Shown here: positions 27,494 to 35,898 of the stretch, piece after piece | Layout: each line of letters begins with the position of its first letter | Numbering within the stretch: the stretch's first letter is position 1 | Assembly: GCA_016870035.1 (NCBI GenBank) | Contig: VGCJ01000001.1 | Location: 1-64,000 of the forward strand | Source: Alphaproteobacteria bacterium | GTDB taxonomy: Bacteria > Pseudomonadota > Alphaproteobacteria > Rhizobiales > Beijerinckiaceae | DNA length: 64,000 bases | Direction of reading: 5' to 3' | The notes under the pieces: model-generated | Databases searched by the model: none | Told to the model about the DNA's origin: nothing | The model's input: the letters and a program-made list of their open reading frames with translations, nothing else | Made by a program: the position numbers and the translations under genes

Positions 27494-28293
27494 GTGATAC
27501 CCCGATCATCATTCTTGTCGAACCGCAGCTTGGAGAAAATATCGGAATGACCGCGCGCGCCATGGCGAATTTCGGTTTGCATAACATGCGCCTTGTCAAT
27601 CCGCGCGAGAATTGGCTCAATCAAAAGACAATCGCGGCGGCTGCGGGCGCAGGCTTTGTAATCGAGAAAGCCACTCTTTTCAGCAGCGTGCGCGAAGCCG
27701 TTGCCGATCTTCATTATCTTTACGCAACGACTGCACGTGAACGCGGGCAAGGCAAACCGGTGCATGGTCCTGACGAGGCCTCACGCCGCCTCTCCGATCA
27801 CGTCAAAAAAGATCATAAAGTCGGCATACTTTTTGGCCGTGAAAGAACAGGTCTTGAAAATGAAGACATCGCGCTCGCTGATGCGATCTGTACCTTTCCC
27901 GTTGATCCGGAGTTTGTATCTTTAAATCTCTCGCAAGCGGTTTTATTGATGAGCTATGCGTGGCGCTCCGCGCAAGAAGAAGGGAAAGCTCTGCCCTTCA
28001 CGCATAAAATAAAATGGCCGCCCGCATCGCGTGAAGCGCTTCTGAATTTTTTTGAATATCTCGATGAGAAACTGGACGAGCGCGGATTTTATCGCCCCGC
28101 GAGCAAGAAGCCCCGCATGAGCATGAATCTGCATAACATCTTCATGCGTATCGGCATGGATGAACAGGATCTACGAACCCTGCGCGGCGTGATTGTACGG
28201 CTCGTCGATGGTCCGCGAAAACCCTATTCGAAAAAGGCGCGTCGCGAAGCTGAAGCGGCGCTTAAGGCCGCAAAAGAGATCGAAGAGACATGA
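27490..28293 (+). CDS. trmJ: TrmJ-like tRNA (Cm/Um32) 2'-O-methyltransferase
   Basis: 267 residues. SPOUT (TrmH-family group 1) fold: start IILVEPQLGENIGMTARAM-type motif (PQLGENIGMTARAM), LFGRERTGLENEDI (about 115-128) and the knot motif LNLSQAVLLMSY. A C-terminal extension with KPRMSMNLHNIFMRIGM matches TrmJ/LasT proteins that methylate position 32 of tRNAs using SAM. It overlaps both neighbours (pdxA and murI) by four bases, giving a coupled three-gene unit. Confidence 0.9.
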   Translation: MSDTPIIILVEPQLGENIGMTARAMANFGLHNMRLVNPRENWLNQKTIAAAAGAGFVIEKATLFSSVREAVADLHYLYATTARERGQGKPVHGPDEASRRLSDHVKKDHKVGILFGRERTGLENEDIALADAICTFPVDPEFVSLNLSQAVLLMSYAWRSAQEEGKALPFTHKIKWPPASREALLNFFEYLDEKLDERGFYRPASKKPRMSMNLHNIFMRIGMDEQDLRTLRGVIVRLVDGPRKPYSKKARREAEAALKAAKEIEET

Positions 28294-29090
28294 GTGCAGC
28301 GCGGCCAACGATTTTGATTTTTGACTCAGGTGTTGGCGGCCTCACTGTGCTTGATCCTATTCGGACAGCACGTCCCGACGCGCATTTCGTTTATGTTGGC
28401 GATACCGCATTTTTTCCTTATGGCGAACGCGAAGAGGAAGACTTGATCGCGCGGGTTGTGAACGTGATCGATCGCGCAGTCGCGCGCTTCACACCCGATC
28501 TCATTGTGATTGCCTGCCACACCGCCTCAACGCTTGTGCTTCCAGCACTTCGCGCACGCTTTACCATCCCGATTGTCGGCACTGTGCCCGCAATCAAACC
28601 CGCGGCAGAAAGTTCTCAAAGCCGTTTGATCTCAGTGCTCGCCACCAAGGGGACTGTGAAGCGCGATTACACAAGCGCGCTTATCCGTGATTTTGCCGGT
28701 GATTGTTGCGTCACACTTGTGAGTGCTTCGCGTCTTGCAGGTTATGCGGAAGATGCACTTCATGGTTGTCCCGTTTCTGACAATGACATCCGCGCGGAAA
28801 TCGCTCCCGCCTTTGTCGAAAGGGACGGCCGCCGGACGGATCGGGTCGTGCTCGCTTGCACCCATTACCCCTTGCTCCTCGAGCGCCTTGAGCGTGAGGC
28901 ACCTTGGCAAGTAACCTGGATCGACCCCGCGCCAGCGATTGCCCGTCGGGTGGTTCAGCTCTTGGGGGATGCGCCGACTGGCGCGATCGAGAGCGGTGAC
29001 GGCGTTGTGGATCTGACCGCGGCCAATGATTGGACGGAGACCTTGCGCTCGGCCTTCGCCACACGCGGTCTGACCCCCACCGTGAATTGA
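28290..29090 (+). CDS. murI: glutamate racemase
   Basis: 266 residues. It makes D-glutamate for peptidoglycan. Motifs: FDSGVGGLTVL with the catalytic-region Asp, YVGDTAFFPYGE, the first catalytic Cys in ACHTAST (about 73-79), and the second in ACTHYPLL (about 188-195). The usual family motif is C-N-T; here Asn is replaced by His, though both cysteines are kept. It is the last gene of the pdxA-trmJ-murI unit. Confidence 0.93.
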   Translation: MSAARPTILIFDSGVGGLTVLDPIRTARPDAHFVYVGDTAFFPYGEREEEDLIARVVNVIDRAVARFTPDLIVIACHTASTLVLPALRARFTIPIVGTVPAIKPAAESSQSRLISVLATKGTVKRDYTSALIRDFAGDCCVTLVSASRLAGYAEDALHGCPVSDNDIRAEIAPAFVERDGRRTDRVVLACTHYPLLLERLEREAPWQVTWIDPAPAIARRVVQLLGDAPTGAIESGDGVVDLTAANDWTETLRSAFATRGLTPTVN

Positions 29091-29109
29091 CATCAAGAGC
29101 GACTGTGAG

Positions 29110-29140
29110 TATGGACCCGTGAACGTCTGACGGGTCCATA
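29110..29140 (+). promoter_or_regulatory. 10-bp hairpin in leader between murI and rpsD
   Basis: A perfect 10-bp stem (29110-29119 with 29131-29140) and an 11-base loop, not followed by a T-run. It may end murI transcription poorly, or be part of the rpsD leader, where S4 autoregulates in other bacteria. No homology to known S4 leaders was recognised. Confidence 0.4.
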
Positions 29141-29267
29141 TGGGTCCGCTTGTCGTTTAAACGCTCCCGTGACCCTTTTTCATAGAAAATTGGTCTGTCG
29201 GCCTGAGAGATTGGGCAGAGGATGGGCGCGTTCCTCGAAACTTCGCTTAAACTTATGAGGAACAGCG

Positions 29268-29885
29268 ATGACAAAGCGTATTGACGCAAAGCATAAAATT
29301 GATCGCCGCCTTGGCGAGAATATCTGGGGCCGTCCGAAGAGCCCCGTAAACCGCCGCGAATATGGTCCGGGCCAGCATGGTCAGCGCCGCAAAGGCAAAT
29401 TGTCCGACTTCGGCACGCAGCTACGCGCCAAGCAGAAGGTCAAGGGCTATTACGGCAATATTTCGGAAAAGCAGTTCCGCCGCTATTATCACGAAGCGCT
29501 TCGCCTAAAGGGTGACTCGGGCGAAAATCTGATCGGCCTTCTCGAGCGTCGTCTCGATGCGGTTGTCTATCGTGCAAAATTCGTTGCGACCGTTTTCGCT
29601 GCGCGCCAATTCATCAATCACGGCCACGTGAAAGTGAATGGTCGCCGCGTGAATATCGGCTCCTACCAGCTCAAAGTGGGCGATGTGGTCGAAGTGAAGG
29701 AATCATCACGTGAACTCGCGGTGGTTCTCGAAGCGACACAGCTTCCTGAGCGCGACACACCCGATTATATCGAAGTTGATCACAAGAAGATGACCGCGAA
29801 ATTTGTTCGCCTTCCCGCGCTCTCGGATGTTCCCTATCCGGTGCAGATGGAACCATCGCTTGTTATCGAATTCTATTCACGCTGA
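29268..29885 (+). CDS. rpsD: 30S ribosomal protein S4
   Basis: 205 residues, normal for alphaproteobacterial S4, a primary 16S rRNA binder and assembly nucleator. The N-terminal domain ([17 protein letters not shown]) lacks the zinc cysteines seen in some bacteria. The S4 RNA-binding domain (about 94-155) contains [25 protein letters not shown] and the end IEFYSR. GAGGAAC precedes the ATG. It stands alone, not in the alpha operon, as usual in this order, and ends in a strong terminator. Confidence 0.98.
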   Translation: MTKRIDAKHKIDRRLGENIWGRPKSPVNRREYGPGQHGQRRKGKLSDFGTQLRAKQKVKGYYGNISEKQFRRYYHEALRLKGDSGENLIGLLERRLDAVVYRAKFVATVFAARQFINHGHVKVNGRRVNIGSYQLKVGDVVEVKESSRELAVVLEATQLPERDTPDYIEVDHKKMTAKFVRLPALSDVPYPVQMEPSLVIEFYSR

Positions 29886-29910
29886 TCTTTTAAAAATCAG
29901 TTCGAAATAC

Positions 29911-29938
29911 AAAACCCGCCAGAAACGGCGGGTTTTTT
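29911..29938 (+). terminator. rho-independent terminator of rpsD
   Basis: Stem AAACCCGCC/GGCGGGTTT with a six-base loop, followed by TTTTTT, about 25 bases after the S4 stop codon. Confidence 0.93.
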
Positions 29939-30036
29939 GTTACTTTTGTTTTAAAGCGTTAAGAAAAATAACCGTCTCCCATTTGCGGAACGCAGCATGA
30001 AGACCATCACAACTCATCGAGGAAGTTTAGTTTTGA

Positions 30037-30112
<76 letters not shown>

Positions 30113-30335
30113 ATCAAAACAAAGGCGCGGAAAATGGCCGCGCTTAAGTCGCTCCTTAGCAAGCAGCGGATTGGGATGCAAGCATAAATGGAAAAATCAA
30201 GCCGCTCTCACCCGTAGAATCTTGCGCTTCGCACAAGTTTTTCCGCATGGTATGGCATATGCAATATCTGCTGCTGAACGAGTGCTCGCCGTCAGCCTGT
30301 TGACAGCGAGTGCATGAAGCAACGCAAAGGAGACC

Positions 30336-30707
30336 ATGGATCGGCCGCATCACGCCGCGCTCTCCGATCAGGAAATCGAGGCCTTTCAAAACGCCCTCGA
30401 GTCTATCCCTCCCCCGCACGCACTACAGCCACGCTTCAGATTGAAAGACCTCTTCAAACTCGGTGCCTTCGTTGCGGCATTTCATCTTCTTTCTTTCAGC
30501 ACAATCGAACCGAATGACCCGCCCCTTGTCATGACAATTCTTGTGTGGAACGATGGGCCGAAATGGAGCTCTTTTGAAAGCTTTCCGCTCGTTATAAAAA
30601 ATGAAGCGCCGTGGCCGTGGCCTTGGCCTGTGCCTGATCTTGAAATGCCGCCTTTGGCCTTTGAAAGCTCTGGTGCCCCGCAACGAGCGCAAACCACGTA
30701 CCGATGA
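30336..30707 (+). CDS. hypothetical protein with one membrane helix
   Basis: 123 residues, not recognised. An N-terminal acidic part is followed by one hydrophobic helix (LFKLGAFVAAFHLLSF, about 40-56) and a Trp-Pro run (PWPWPWPVP). GGAGACC precedes the ATG. The frame stops at 30705, but another frame immediately continues for about 100 codons without stops and with Ala/Pro/Ser/Thr-rich content, so the gene may really be longer and interrupted by a one-base shift near 30690-30710. Either form is a bitopic membrane protein of unknown role. Confidence 0.5.
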   Translation: MDRPHHAALSDQEIEAFQNALESIPPPHALQPRFRLKDLFKLGAFVAAFHLLSFSTIEPNDPPLVMTILVWNDGPKWSSFESFPLVIKNEAPWPWPWPVPDLEMPPLAFESSGAPQRAQTTYR

Positions 30708-31017
30708 CATCGCAAATATTCGCGTGAGCGAGGGCGCGGCCCCGCGTGAAGCCCCATCCTCGCCAAATCAAATTTCAAAGGCAGTAGCACCAGCACCAAA
30801 AACAACCGCGCATAAGCCGCCATCCGGATCAACGACACAAACGCCACGTCCGGTTTCATTTACAAATTTTTTTTCAGGTTTAAGTGCGGCGTTGAAAACG
30901 CAAAGCCAGACACTCAGCAATGCTCCGTCACGCACAATCACAGCACCATCGCGTGACAATTTCGCGCCAAACAAAAGCACACCTCCCCGTCACCATCCTC
31001 AATCGGCGGATTGCTGA
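30708..31017 (+). other. possible frameshifted C-terminal half of preceding gene
   Basis: In the frame offset by one base from the preceding gene, codons run to a TGA at 31015-31017 and encode DDIANIRVSEGAAPREAPSS followed by a disordered Pro/Ala/Thr/Ser/Gln-rich stretch. Such a composition fits the periplasmic tail of a one-helix protein. There is no good start codon or ribosome site of its own near the join. The alternative is that this is non-coding and the open frame is chance. Confidence 0.35.
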
Positions 31018-31035
31018 GCGGTCTTCGAAAAGGAT

Positions 31036-31075
31036 AAGGGCGCGCTCTCTATCAAGAACACGCCCTTTAATCATT
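31036..31075. terminator. terminator-like hairpin between convergent genes
   Basis: AAGGGCG (31036-31042) pairs with CGCCCTT (31061-31067) around an 18-base loop; T-rich sequence follows on the plus strand and ATCCTTTT on the minus strand. It lies just past the leuA stop and can serve both directions. Confidence 0.55.
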
Positions 31076-31090
31076 TTAAGAAAAATGAAA

Positions 31091-32647
31091 TCAGCTTGCC
31101 ATGGCTTGCGCGTTCGGTCCGCGTGTGCGCTTCACCATTAAACGGTTAAGCGCGGCGAGATAGGCGCGGGTTGAGGCCACAAGCGTATCGGGATCAGCCG
31201 CTTTCGCCGTCACCGAGCGGCCATTCTCACCCAAACGCACCGAGACTTCCGCTTGCGCGTCTGTGCCCTCTGTCACCGCATGAACCTGATAGAGTTCGAG
31301 CTGCGCTTCATTGGGAACAAGTTCTTTGATCGCGTTGAAACACGCATCCACCGGGCCATTGCCGCGCGCCTGCACCGTCTTATGCGTGCCGCCGATGTTC
31401 AAAGTGAGTGTTGCGAGTTGCGGGCCTTGTGTGCCGGCAATCACAGTCAAGCTTTCAACCTTGATCGGATCGGCACCCGAATTCATCTCGTCGCCCACAA
31501 GCGCTTCGATATCTTCGTCGTAAACATGCTTTTTACGGTCGGCCAAATCCTTCATGCGGTTGAAGGCTTCCTCAAACGCATTCTCGCCGAGTTCATAGCC
31601 CAATTCCTTGAGCTTATCGCGGAAGGCCGCGCGGCCTGAATGTTTGCCCATCACGAGCGATGTTTTTGAAACGCCGACGGATGCAGGGGTCATGATTTCA
31701 TAGGTCTGCTGGTTCTTCAGCATCCCGTCTTGATGGATGCCGCTTTCATGCGCAAACGCATTCCGGCCGACAATCGCTTTGTTGTATTGCACAGGGAACG
31801 ACGTGACCGCCGCGACAAGCTTTGAAGCCCGCGTCAACATTGTCGCGTCAATGCCCGTGACATAAGGCAATTTATCGCTGCGTGTCTTGATCGCCATAAC
31901 GACTTCTTCAAGCGCGGCATTGCCCGCACGTTCTCCAAGGCCATTGATCGTGCATTCGATCTGCCGCGCACCGCCTTCAAGAGCCGCGAGCGAATTTGCC
32001 GCCGCCAAACCCAAATCATCATGGCAGTGAGAGGAGAAAATCGCTTTGTCAGAATTGGCAACACGTTCGCGTACTTGTTTGAACATATCGCGATATTCAT
32101 CCGGCGTCGCATAACCAACTGTATCGGGCAAATTGATCGTTGTTGCACCGGCTTTGATTGCGGCATCGACACAACGGCAGAGATAGTCAATCGAGGTGCG
32201 GGTGGCATCCATCGCCGACCATTCGACATCTTCGACGAGATTGCGCGCGCGTGTGACGGTGGCGGTGATGATATCGAGCACTTCCGCCTCGCTCTTCTTC
32301 ATCTGGAATTCGAGATGAATGGGCGAGGTTGAAACGAAAGTGTGAATGCGCGGCTTTTGCGCAAACTTCACGGCTTCACCGGCGCGGTCAATATCAGCAT
32401 TGATCGCGCGCGCGAGACCGGCAACCGTTGCGCGTTTGATGCGCTTGGCAATTTCCGCGACCGCTTCAAAATCGCCATTCGACGCAATCGGGAAACCGGC
32501 TTCAATGATATCAACGCCCATCGCGTCCAAGAGATCGGCGACTTCGAGCTTTTCTTCGAGCGTCATGGACGCGCCCGGCGATTGCTCGCCATCGCGCAAG
32601 GTGGTGTCGAAAATGATGACGCGGTCTTTATCAGATGTGGTGGCCAT
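31091..32647 (-). CDS. leuA: 2-isopropylmalate synthase
   Basis: 518 residues. First step of leucine synthesis: acetyl-CoA plus 2-oxoisovalerate. The TIM-barrel part has FDTTLRDGEQSPGASM (about 10-25) with the metal-binding Asp, SSHCHDDLGLA with metal His residues, and ECTINGLGERAGN. The C-terminal regulatory domain (about 390-510) binds leucine for feedback inhibition. GAAGGA lies before the ATG. A leader peptide with four successive Leu codons lies 116 bases upstream, so expression is probably also attenuated by charged tRNA-Leu. Confidence 0.97.
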   Translation of the reverse strand: MATTSDKDRVIIFDTTLRDGEQSPGASMTLEEKLEVADLLDAMGVDIIEAGFPIASNGDFEAVAEIAKRIKRATVAGLARAINADIDRAGEAVKFAQKPRIHTFVSTSPIHLEFQMKKSEAEVLDIITATVTRARNLVEDVEWSAMDATRTSIDYLCRCVDAAIKAGATTINLPDTVGYATPDEYRDMFKQVRERVANSDKAIFSSHCHDDLGLAAANSLAALEGGARQIECTINGLGERAGNAALEEVVMAIKTRSDKLPYVTGIDATMLTRASKLVAAVTSFPVQYNKAIVGRNAFAHESGIHQDGMLKNQQTYEIMTPASVGVSKTSLVMGKHSGRAAFRDKLKELGYELGENAFEEAFNRMKDLADRKKHVYDEDIEALVGDEMNSGADPIKVESLTVIAGTQGPQLATLTLNIGGTHKTVQARGNGPVDACFNAIKELVPNEAQLELYQVHAVTEGTDAQAEVSVRLGENGRSVTAKAADPDTLVASTRAYLAALNRLMVKRTRGPNAQAMAS

Positions 32648-32728
32648 GATCTTTGGTCCTTCGTCTTGCCCGGGACACGGCTTTCATAGGGTCGCGCAGG
32701 CCGTTGGAGCGGCTGGTCTTGTCATGCT

Positions 32729-32769
32729 CCCCTGAGCGCCCAGGCTGATGCCCGGCCGGCCCTCAGGGG
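32729..32769 (-). promoter_or_regulatory. leuA leader hairpin (putative attenuator element)
   Basis: CCCCTGAG (32762-32769, minus sense) pairs perfectly with CTCAGGGG (32729-32736), with a 25-base G+C-rich loop that can fold further. The 5' arm overlaps the last codons and stop of the leuL leader peptide, so a ribosome ending translation would block it and a ribosome stalled at the Leu codons would leave it free. No T-tract follows, so any termination would be Rho-dependent or the control acts on leuA translation. Mechanism is inference. Confidence 0.6.
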
Positions 32770-32822
32770 CGGCTAAGAAGAAGGAGGCCGGAAAGCGGAC
32801 GCGCAAAAAAAGCACGACGCAT
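32763..32822 (-). CDS. leuL: leuA leader peptide
   Basis: Nineteen codons: MRRAFFARPLSGLLLLSRP then TGA. Four consecutive Leu codons (CTC CTT CTT CTT) sit near the end, immediately before a hairpin and 116 bases before leuA, exactly the layout of amino-acid biosynthetic attenuators. GAAGG stands a few bases upstream of the ATG. Another Leu codon (CTT) lies at position 10. Leader-peptide control of leuA is known in proteobacteria; identity of this peptide is by position and codon content. Confidence 0.8.
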   Translation of the reverse strand: MRRAFFARPLSGLLLLSRP

Positions 32823-33099
32823 TGCCTTCGCCGCCAAAGCGGCGGTCGCGAAAAACGCGATGATAGGCAGGGTCGAAGCCACAACAAAGTCCTTTCCGGT
32901 CTAACCTTACGCGGAATCATGCTCACGCGCCGGTTAAGACTTCGCTATCAATACAAGAAAAGCCACCTCGGGCGCAAGAGCCGCTAAAATCCCCTCCTTG
33001 AATACGGGATCTCCGTCTTGAATTTGAGCTCACATGGGCGCATATTTTTCTCGTGTCGCGTTGCGTATCGGACACTTGGATTCTGGGATGATTAGATCC

Positions 33100-33405
33100 A
33101 TGACAGCACTCGCCTTTGATACGCTAAAATTTGCGCAGACTTAGCGCGACAAAGCTAATTTTACGCAGGAACAGTCGGAGGGGCTGGCATCCGCCATCGC
33201 TGATGCGACGTCAGATCAATTGGCGACAAAAGCTGATATTCGCGAATTAAAACAGGAAATGCGCGAAATGGAATTGCGCATCGAGGCAAAAATTGATTCT
33301 CTGCGGATTGAAATGCTGAAATGGATCATCGGGGCGATTGGGGTTCAAACTGTCGTGATGTAAGGCGCAATGATCTCATTGATCTGCCTCGCGGGTCACA
33401 ATTAA
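33100..33405 (+). pseudogene. DUF1640-like coiled-coil membrane protein, two nonsense codons
   Basis: Reading from the ATG at 33100 gives TALAFDTLKFAQT, a TAG at 33142, then RDKANFTQEQSEGLASAIAD, a heptad-like coiled coil (KADIRELKQEMREMELRIEAKIDSLRIEM), a membrane helix start (LKWIIGAIGVQTVVM), a TAA at 33361, and GAMISLICLARGSQLS-like residues before the final TAA. The frame is otherwise intact. The family pattern has Leu at both interrupted places (FAxxLRxxGF and VxxLGAxxxL), so single T-to-A changes in TTG/TTA explain both stops. The intact family comprises small coiled-coil proteins anchored by one C-terminal helix, often multicopy in Hyphomicrobiales. Confidence 0.75.
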
Positions 33406-33412
33406 GTTCCGA

Positions 33413-34312
33413 TCAAACCCTTAGCGTTCCCTCACTCACAATTACCGCTGACCCGCCAATACGCGCGGCAACGAGCGCGCCTTTTGCAATATCCATCTCA
33501 AGCGCGATTTGCGACGGTCTGCCCATCGCATAGCCTTGCTCAATGACAATGCGATGCGTGCCGTCTTCAGGTTTTTCAAAATCAACAAAGGCTCGCGCAA
33601 AGGCTGCAACCGCGCTGCCTGTCGCCGGATCCTCACTAATCCCCAAATGCGGCGCGAACATGCGCGCATGAAAATGATGACCTGCTTCCACCGCCTCGCT
33701 CGTGTAGATAAACGCATTCGGACGCCCCGCCGCTTTGAAGGCTTCCGTCCAATTCGCACCTTTAATGGATGCGCGTGTCACAGCGTCTTTGGATTTCAAC
33801 GGTACAAAATTAAAGCCAACGCCTGCAGATGCGATGAGTGGACGATGATCATCAAACCCGATCTCATCAACGGCTACACCCAACGCTTCGGCAATGATGG
33901 GTGACGGCGCTGGTTCGGCAATGCGTTCAGGTAAATGCGGCAAAGTGAAAATCGCCTCACCCTCGCGAACACTAATGCGTGACGCCGTGCAAGCAACCGG
34001 ACCAACTTTCTCTTCTAATCCAAAAGATGACGATGCATATCCATCAAGCAAAACCATCAGCACCGCCGTGCCGACTGTCGGATGTCCAGCAAAAGGCAAT
34101 TCGGCTGCGGGTGTAAAGATGCGTAACGCCGCACGATTGGCTTGATCCTCCGGTGGAAACACAAACACGGTTTCAGAGAGGTTGAATTCTTTTGCAATGG
34201 ATTGCATCGCTTGATCACTCAACCCGTTACTATCGAGAACAACAGCGAGTGGATTTCCGGCTAGTGCCGTCTTCGTAAAAACATCAAGCGTAAAAAATTT
34301 ACGTGATATCAA
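33413..34312 (-). CDS. PhzF-family isomerase-like protein
   Basis: 299 residues. PhzF fold, two diaminopimelate-epimerase-like halves: FTLDVFTKTALAGNPLAVVLD at the start, the catalytic-position Glu in FNLSETVFV (about 43-51), FAGHPTVGTA, and DPATGSAVAAFARA in the second half. The family includes phenazine-pathway isomerases and many uncharacterised epimerases. The start is a TTG overlapping the pdxY stop, with GGAAG six bases before it, so translation is coupled to pdxY. No other phenazine genes are present, so a phenazine role is not implied. Confidence 0.87.
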   Translation of the reverse strand: MISRKFFTLDVFTKTALAGNPLAVVLDSNGLSDQAMQSIAKEFNLSETVFVFPPEDQANRAALRIFTPAAELPFAGHPTVGTAVLMVLLDGYASSSFGLEEKVGPVACTASRISVREGEAIFTLPHLPERIAEPAPSPIIAEALGVAVDEIGFDDHRPLIASAGVGFNFVPLKSKDAVTRASIKGANWTEAFKAAGRPNAFIYTSEAVEAGHHFHARMFAPHLGISEDPATGSAVAAFARAFVDFEKPEDGTHRIVIEQGYAMGRPSQIALEMDIAKGALVAARIGGSAVIVSEGTLRV

Positions 34313-35157
34313 AGGACTTCCGACAAAAAAATCTGCGAGGGAGAATTAAACTCATTTTGAGCGGCTATAAGCGCAAGCTCAGGAGCGTTTAAAGATTTGG
34401 TTTTCTTCAACACACCATAAACAGATGATGCGGCGTGCGATAACGCATTGGCCACATCATGATCAACCAAATAGCGCCCCAAAAACAAAGACGCCGTGAG
34501 ATCCCCCGCTCCATTCGGGACGATATCAAGACGCGGTGTTCGGAGCCGATGAAATAAATGACCATCCGATACGATCATATCCAAAGATCCGCGCGGCGTA
34601 TCATCCGTGATTGCGGATGTGACAAGCACGATACGCGGACCCATCGCGTGAATTTTTTGAATTGCTGTTTTGATTTCGTTGTGCGAGCGCACGTTTAAAC
34701 CCGTCAACGCTTCAAGCTCGAAAAGATTGGGCGTTAACACATCCGCGCGCGGTACGATATGTTCGCGGATAAAATCAGGCATATCGGGCTTCACATAAAA
34801 CCCTTTGCCTTCATCGCCTATCACGGGATCGCAACAATAAAGCGCTTTGGAATTGGCGTGTTTGACACGTTCAACGGAGCGAAATACCGCTCTGGCGCTT
34901 TCAACCGATCCGAGATATCCTGATAGCATAGCCTTGCATGTCGAAAAATCCGGTCGCGCCGCAAGCCCCTCCATCACTTCGTCGATCATCGCCGCATCGA
35001 AGACGCGCCCCTTCGGTGGGCCGTAACCGGTATGCGCGGCAAACTGCACGGTATGCAAAGGCCAAACCTCAAACCCCATGCGCTGCAATGGAAACACCGC
35101 CGCAGCATTGCCGACATGGCCGTAAACAACATGGGATTGGATGGAGAGAATGGGCAT
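34309..35157 (-). CDS. pdxY: pyridoxal kinase
   Basis: 282 residues. Ribokinase-like salvage enzyme that phosphorylates pyridoxal. The N-terminal ISIQSHVVYGHVGNAAAVFPLQRMG is diagnostic (QSHVVYGHVGNAAA), with CDPVIGDEGKGFYV (about 110-123) and the anion-hole/catalytic motif PNGAGDLTASLF. It leads a two-gene unit with the phzF-like gene. pdxA lies at 26.5 kb but is not linked to it transcriptionally. Confidence 0.94.
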   Translation of the reverse strand: MPILSIQSHVVYGHVGNAAAVFPLQRMGFEVWPLHTVQFAAHTGYGPPKGRVFDAAMIDEVMEGLAARPDFSTCKAMLSGYLGSVESARAVFRSVERVKHANSKALYCCDPVIGDEGKGFYVKPDMPDFIREHIVPRADVLTPNLFELEALTGLNVRSHNEIKTAIQKIHAMGPRIVLVTSAITDDTPRGSLDMIVSDGHLFHRLRTPRLDIVPNGAGDLTASLFLGRYLVDHDVANALSHAASSVYGVLKKTKSLNAPELALIAAQNEFNSPSQIFLSEVL

Positions 35158-35248
35158 TAAACAAGATTAGACGGCTTGACGGTGACGATCAAGAATTCCT
35201 GCCATTGCCTGACGTCTCCAAAATCCCGGTCAACCTCTTAGCCTCAAC

Positions 35249-35431
35249 CTACGCGTCCTCGAGTAATGAACAAAAAAGAAAAGCTGCCTGAATTACCGCT
35301 TGATCAGGCTCTTCGCGAAAAGACACTTCATCACGCAAGGCCACCATAACGAACGCCAAGGAAAGCGTGAAAGTCTCGAGCGCATTTTGAAATGTCATGG
35401 GTTTAGAAAAATCGATCTTTGGCGTTTCCAA
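35249..35431 (-). CDS. possible small hypothetical protein
   Basis: Sixty codons from a TTG with GACGGGGA upstream, or 49 from the ATG at 35398. The residues are plausible for a small helical protein (MTFQNALETFTLSLAFVMVA, then acidic). No family recognised. It may be a chance frame in an otherwise empty interval. Confidence 0.25.
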   Translation of the reverse strand: METPKIDFSKPMTFQNALETFTLSLAFVMVALRDEVSFREEPDQAVIQAAFLFCSLLEDA

Positions 35432-35493
35432 TCCCCGTCACTCCCCGAAAGAGGGACCGGCTCCGGCGCAGGACTCGCGCTGGAGCAAATCCC

Positions 35494-35531
35494 CGAAACG
35501 AAAACGACCCCAACACGAATGCGTTGGAGTC
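35494..35531 (-). terminator. minus-strand intrinsic terminator, no gene upstream
   Basis: GACTCCAAC (complement of 35523-35531) pairs with GTTGGGGTC (complement of 35506-35514), including a G-U pair, followed on the minus strand by GTTTTCGTTTCG. There is no recognised gene directly upstream on that strand, which suggests a small RNA. Confidence 0.55.
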
Positions 35532-35847
35532 GGGGTGTTAGAACAGCCACAACACCTTGGCCACGACGCTTTTAGTCTCGCGACCTAGACATAACGCCGC
35601 CGCCCCGAAGTGAACGCGTCAGGGCAGTTTGGTGTCGGCAGATGCACTGCCGGTTATTGTGAGGAGTTCTACGTCCCCGAGTCATAATGCACTTGACCTT
35701 AGGAAAATATTATCAGCCTCGCACCAAAATACAAACCCTCACGCGTTCAACGCGAAGGGGTTAGGTAGCTGATACGCGGTGGATACAGCTTTAAGTTGAA
35801 AGATAGGATTTTAGGGAGTGAGACGTGTTTCTTTCGAATCAAGAATG

Positions 35848-35868
35848 AAAAGCGCCAGTGACGCTTTT
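35848..35868. terminator. terminator-like hairpin
   Basis: AAAAGCG (35848-35854) and CGCTTTT (35862-35868) form a symmetric 7-bp stem with a seven-base loop; it could terminate transcription in either direction. Confidence 0.45.
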
Positions 35869-35898
35869 CGAACATCGAACGCCCGTAGCGGAAGCGGA

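Noticed and set aside
28711-29289. 192-codon frame on the minus strand
   Set aside because: Antisense to murI and running into the rpsD start; Arg/Pro/Ser-rich composition typical of a shadow frame.
32748-32987. 79-codon plus-strand Lys/Arg-rich frame
   Set aside because: It is the complement of the leuA leader region; the leader peptide with the Leu run explains this sequence better.
33413-34312. phenazine biosynthesis function for the PhzF-like gene
   Set aside because: No other phz genes are present; PhzF-like proteins are widespread isomerase relatives.
35400-35760. possible tmRNA or 6S RNA in the pdxY-ilvC gap
   Set aside because: No CCA end, T-arm or tag frame; the real ssrA is at 49.5 kb, and no 6S consensus was seen.
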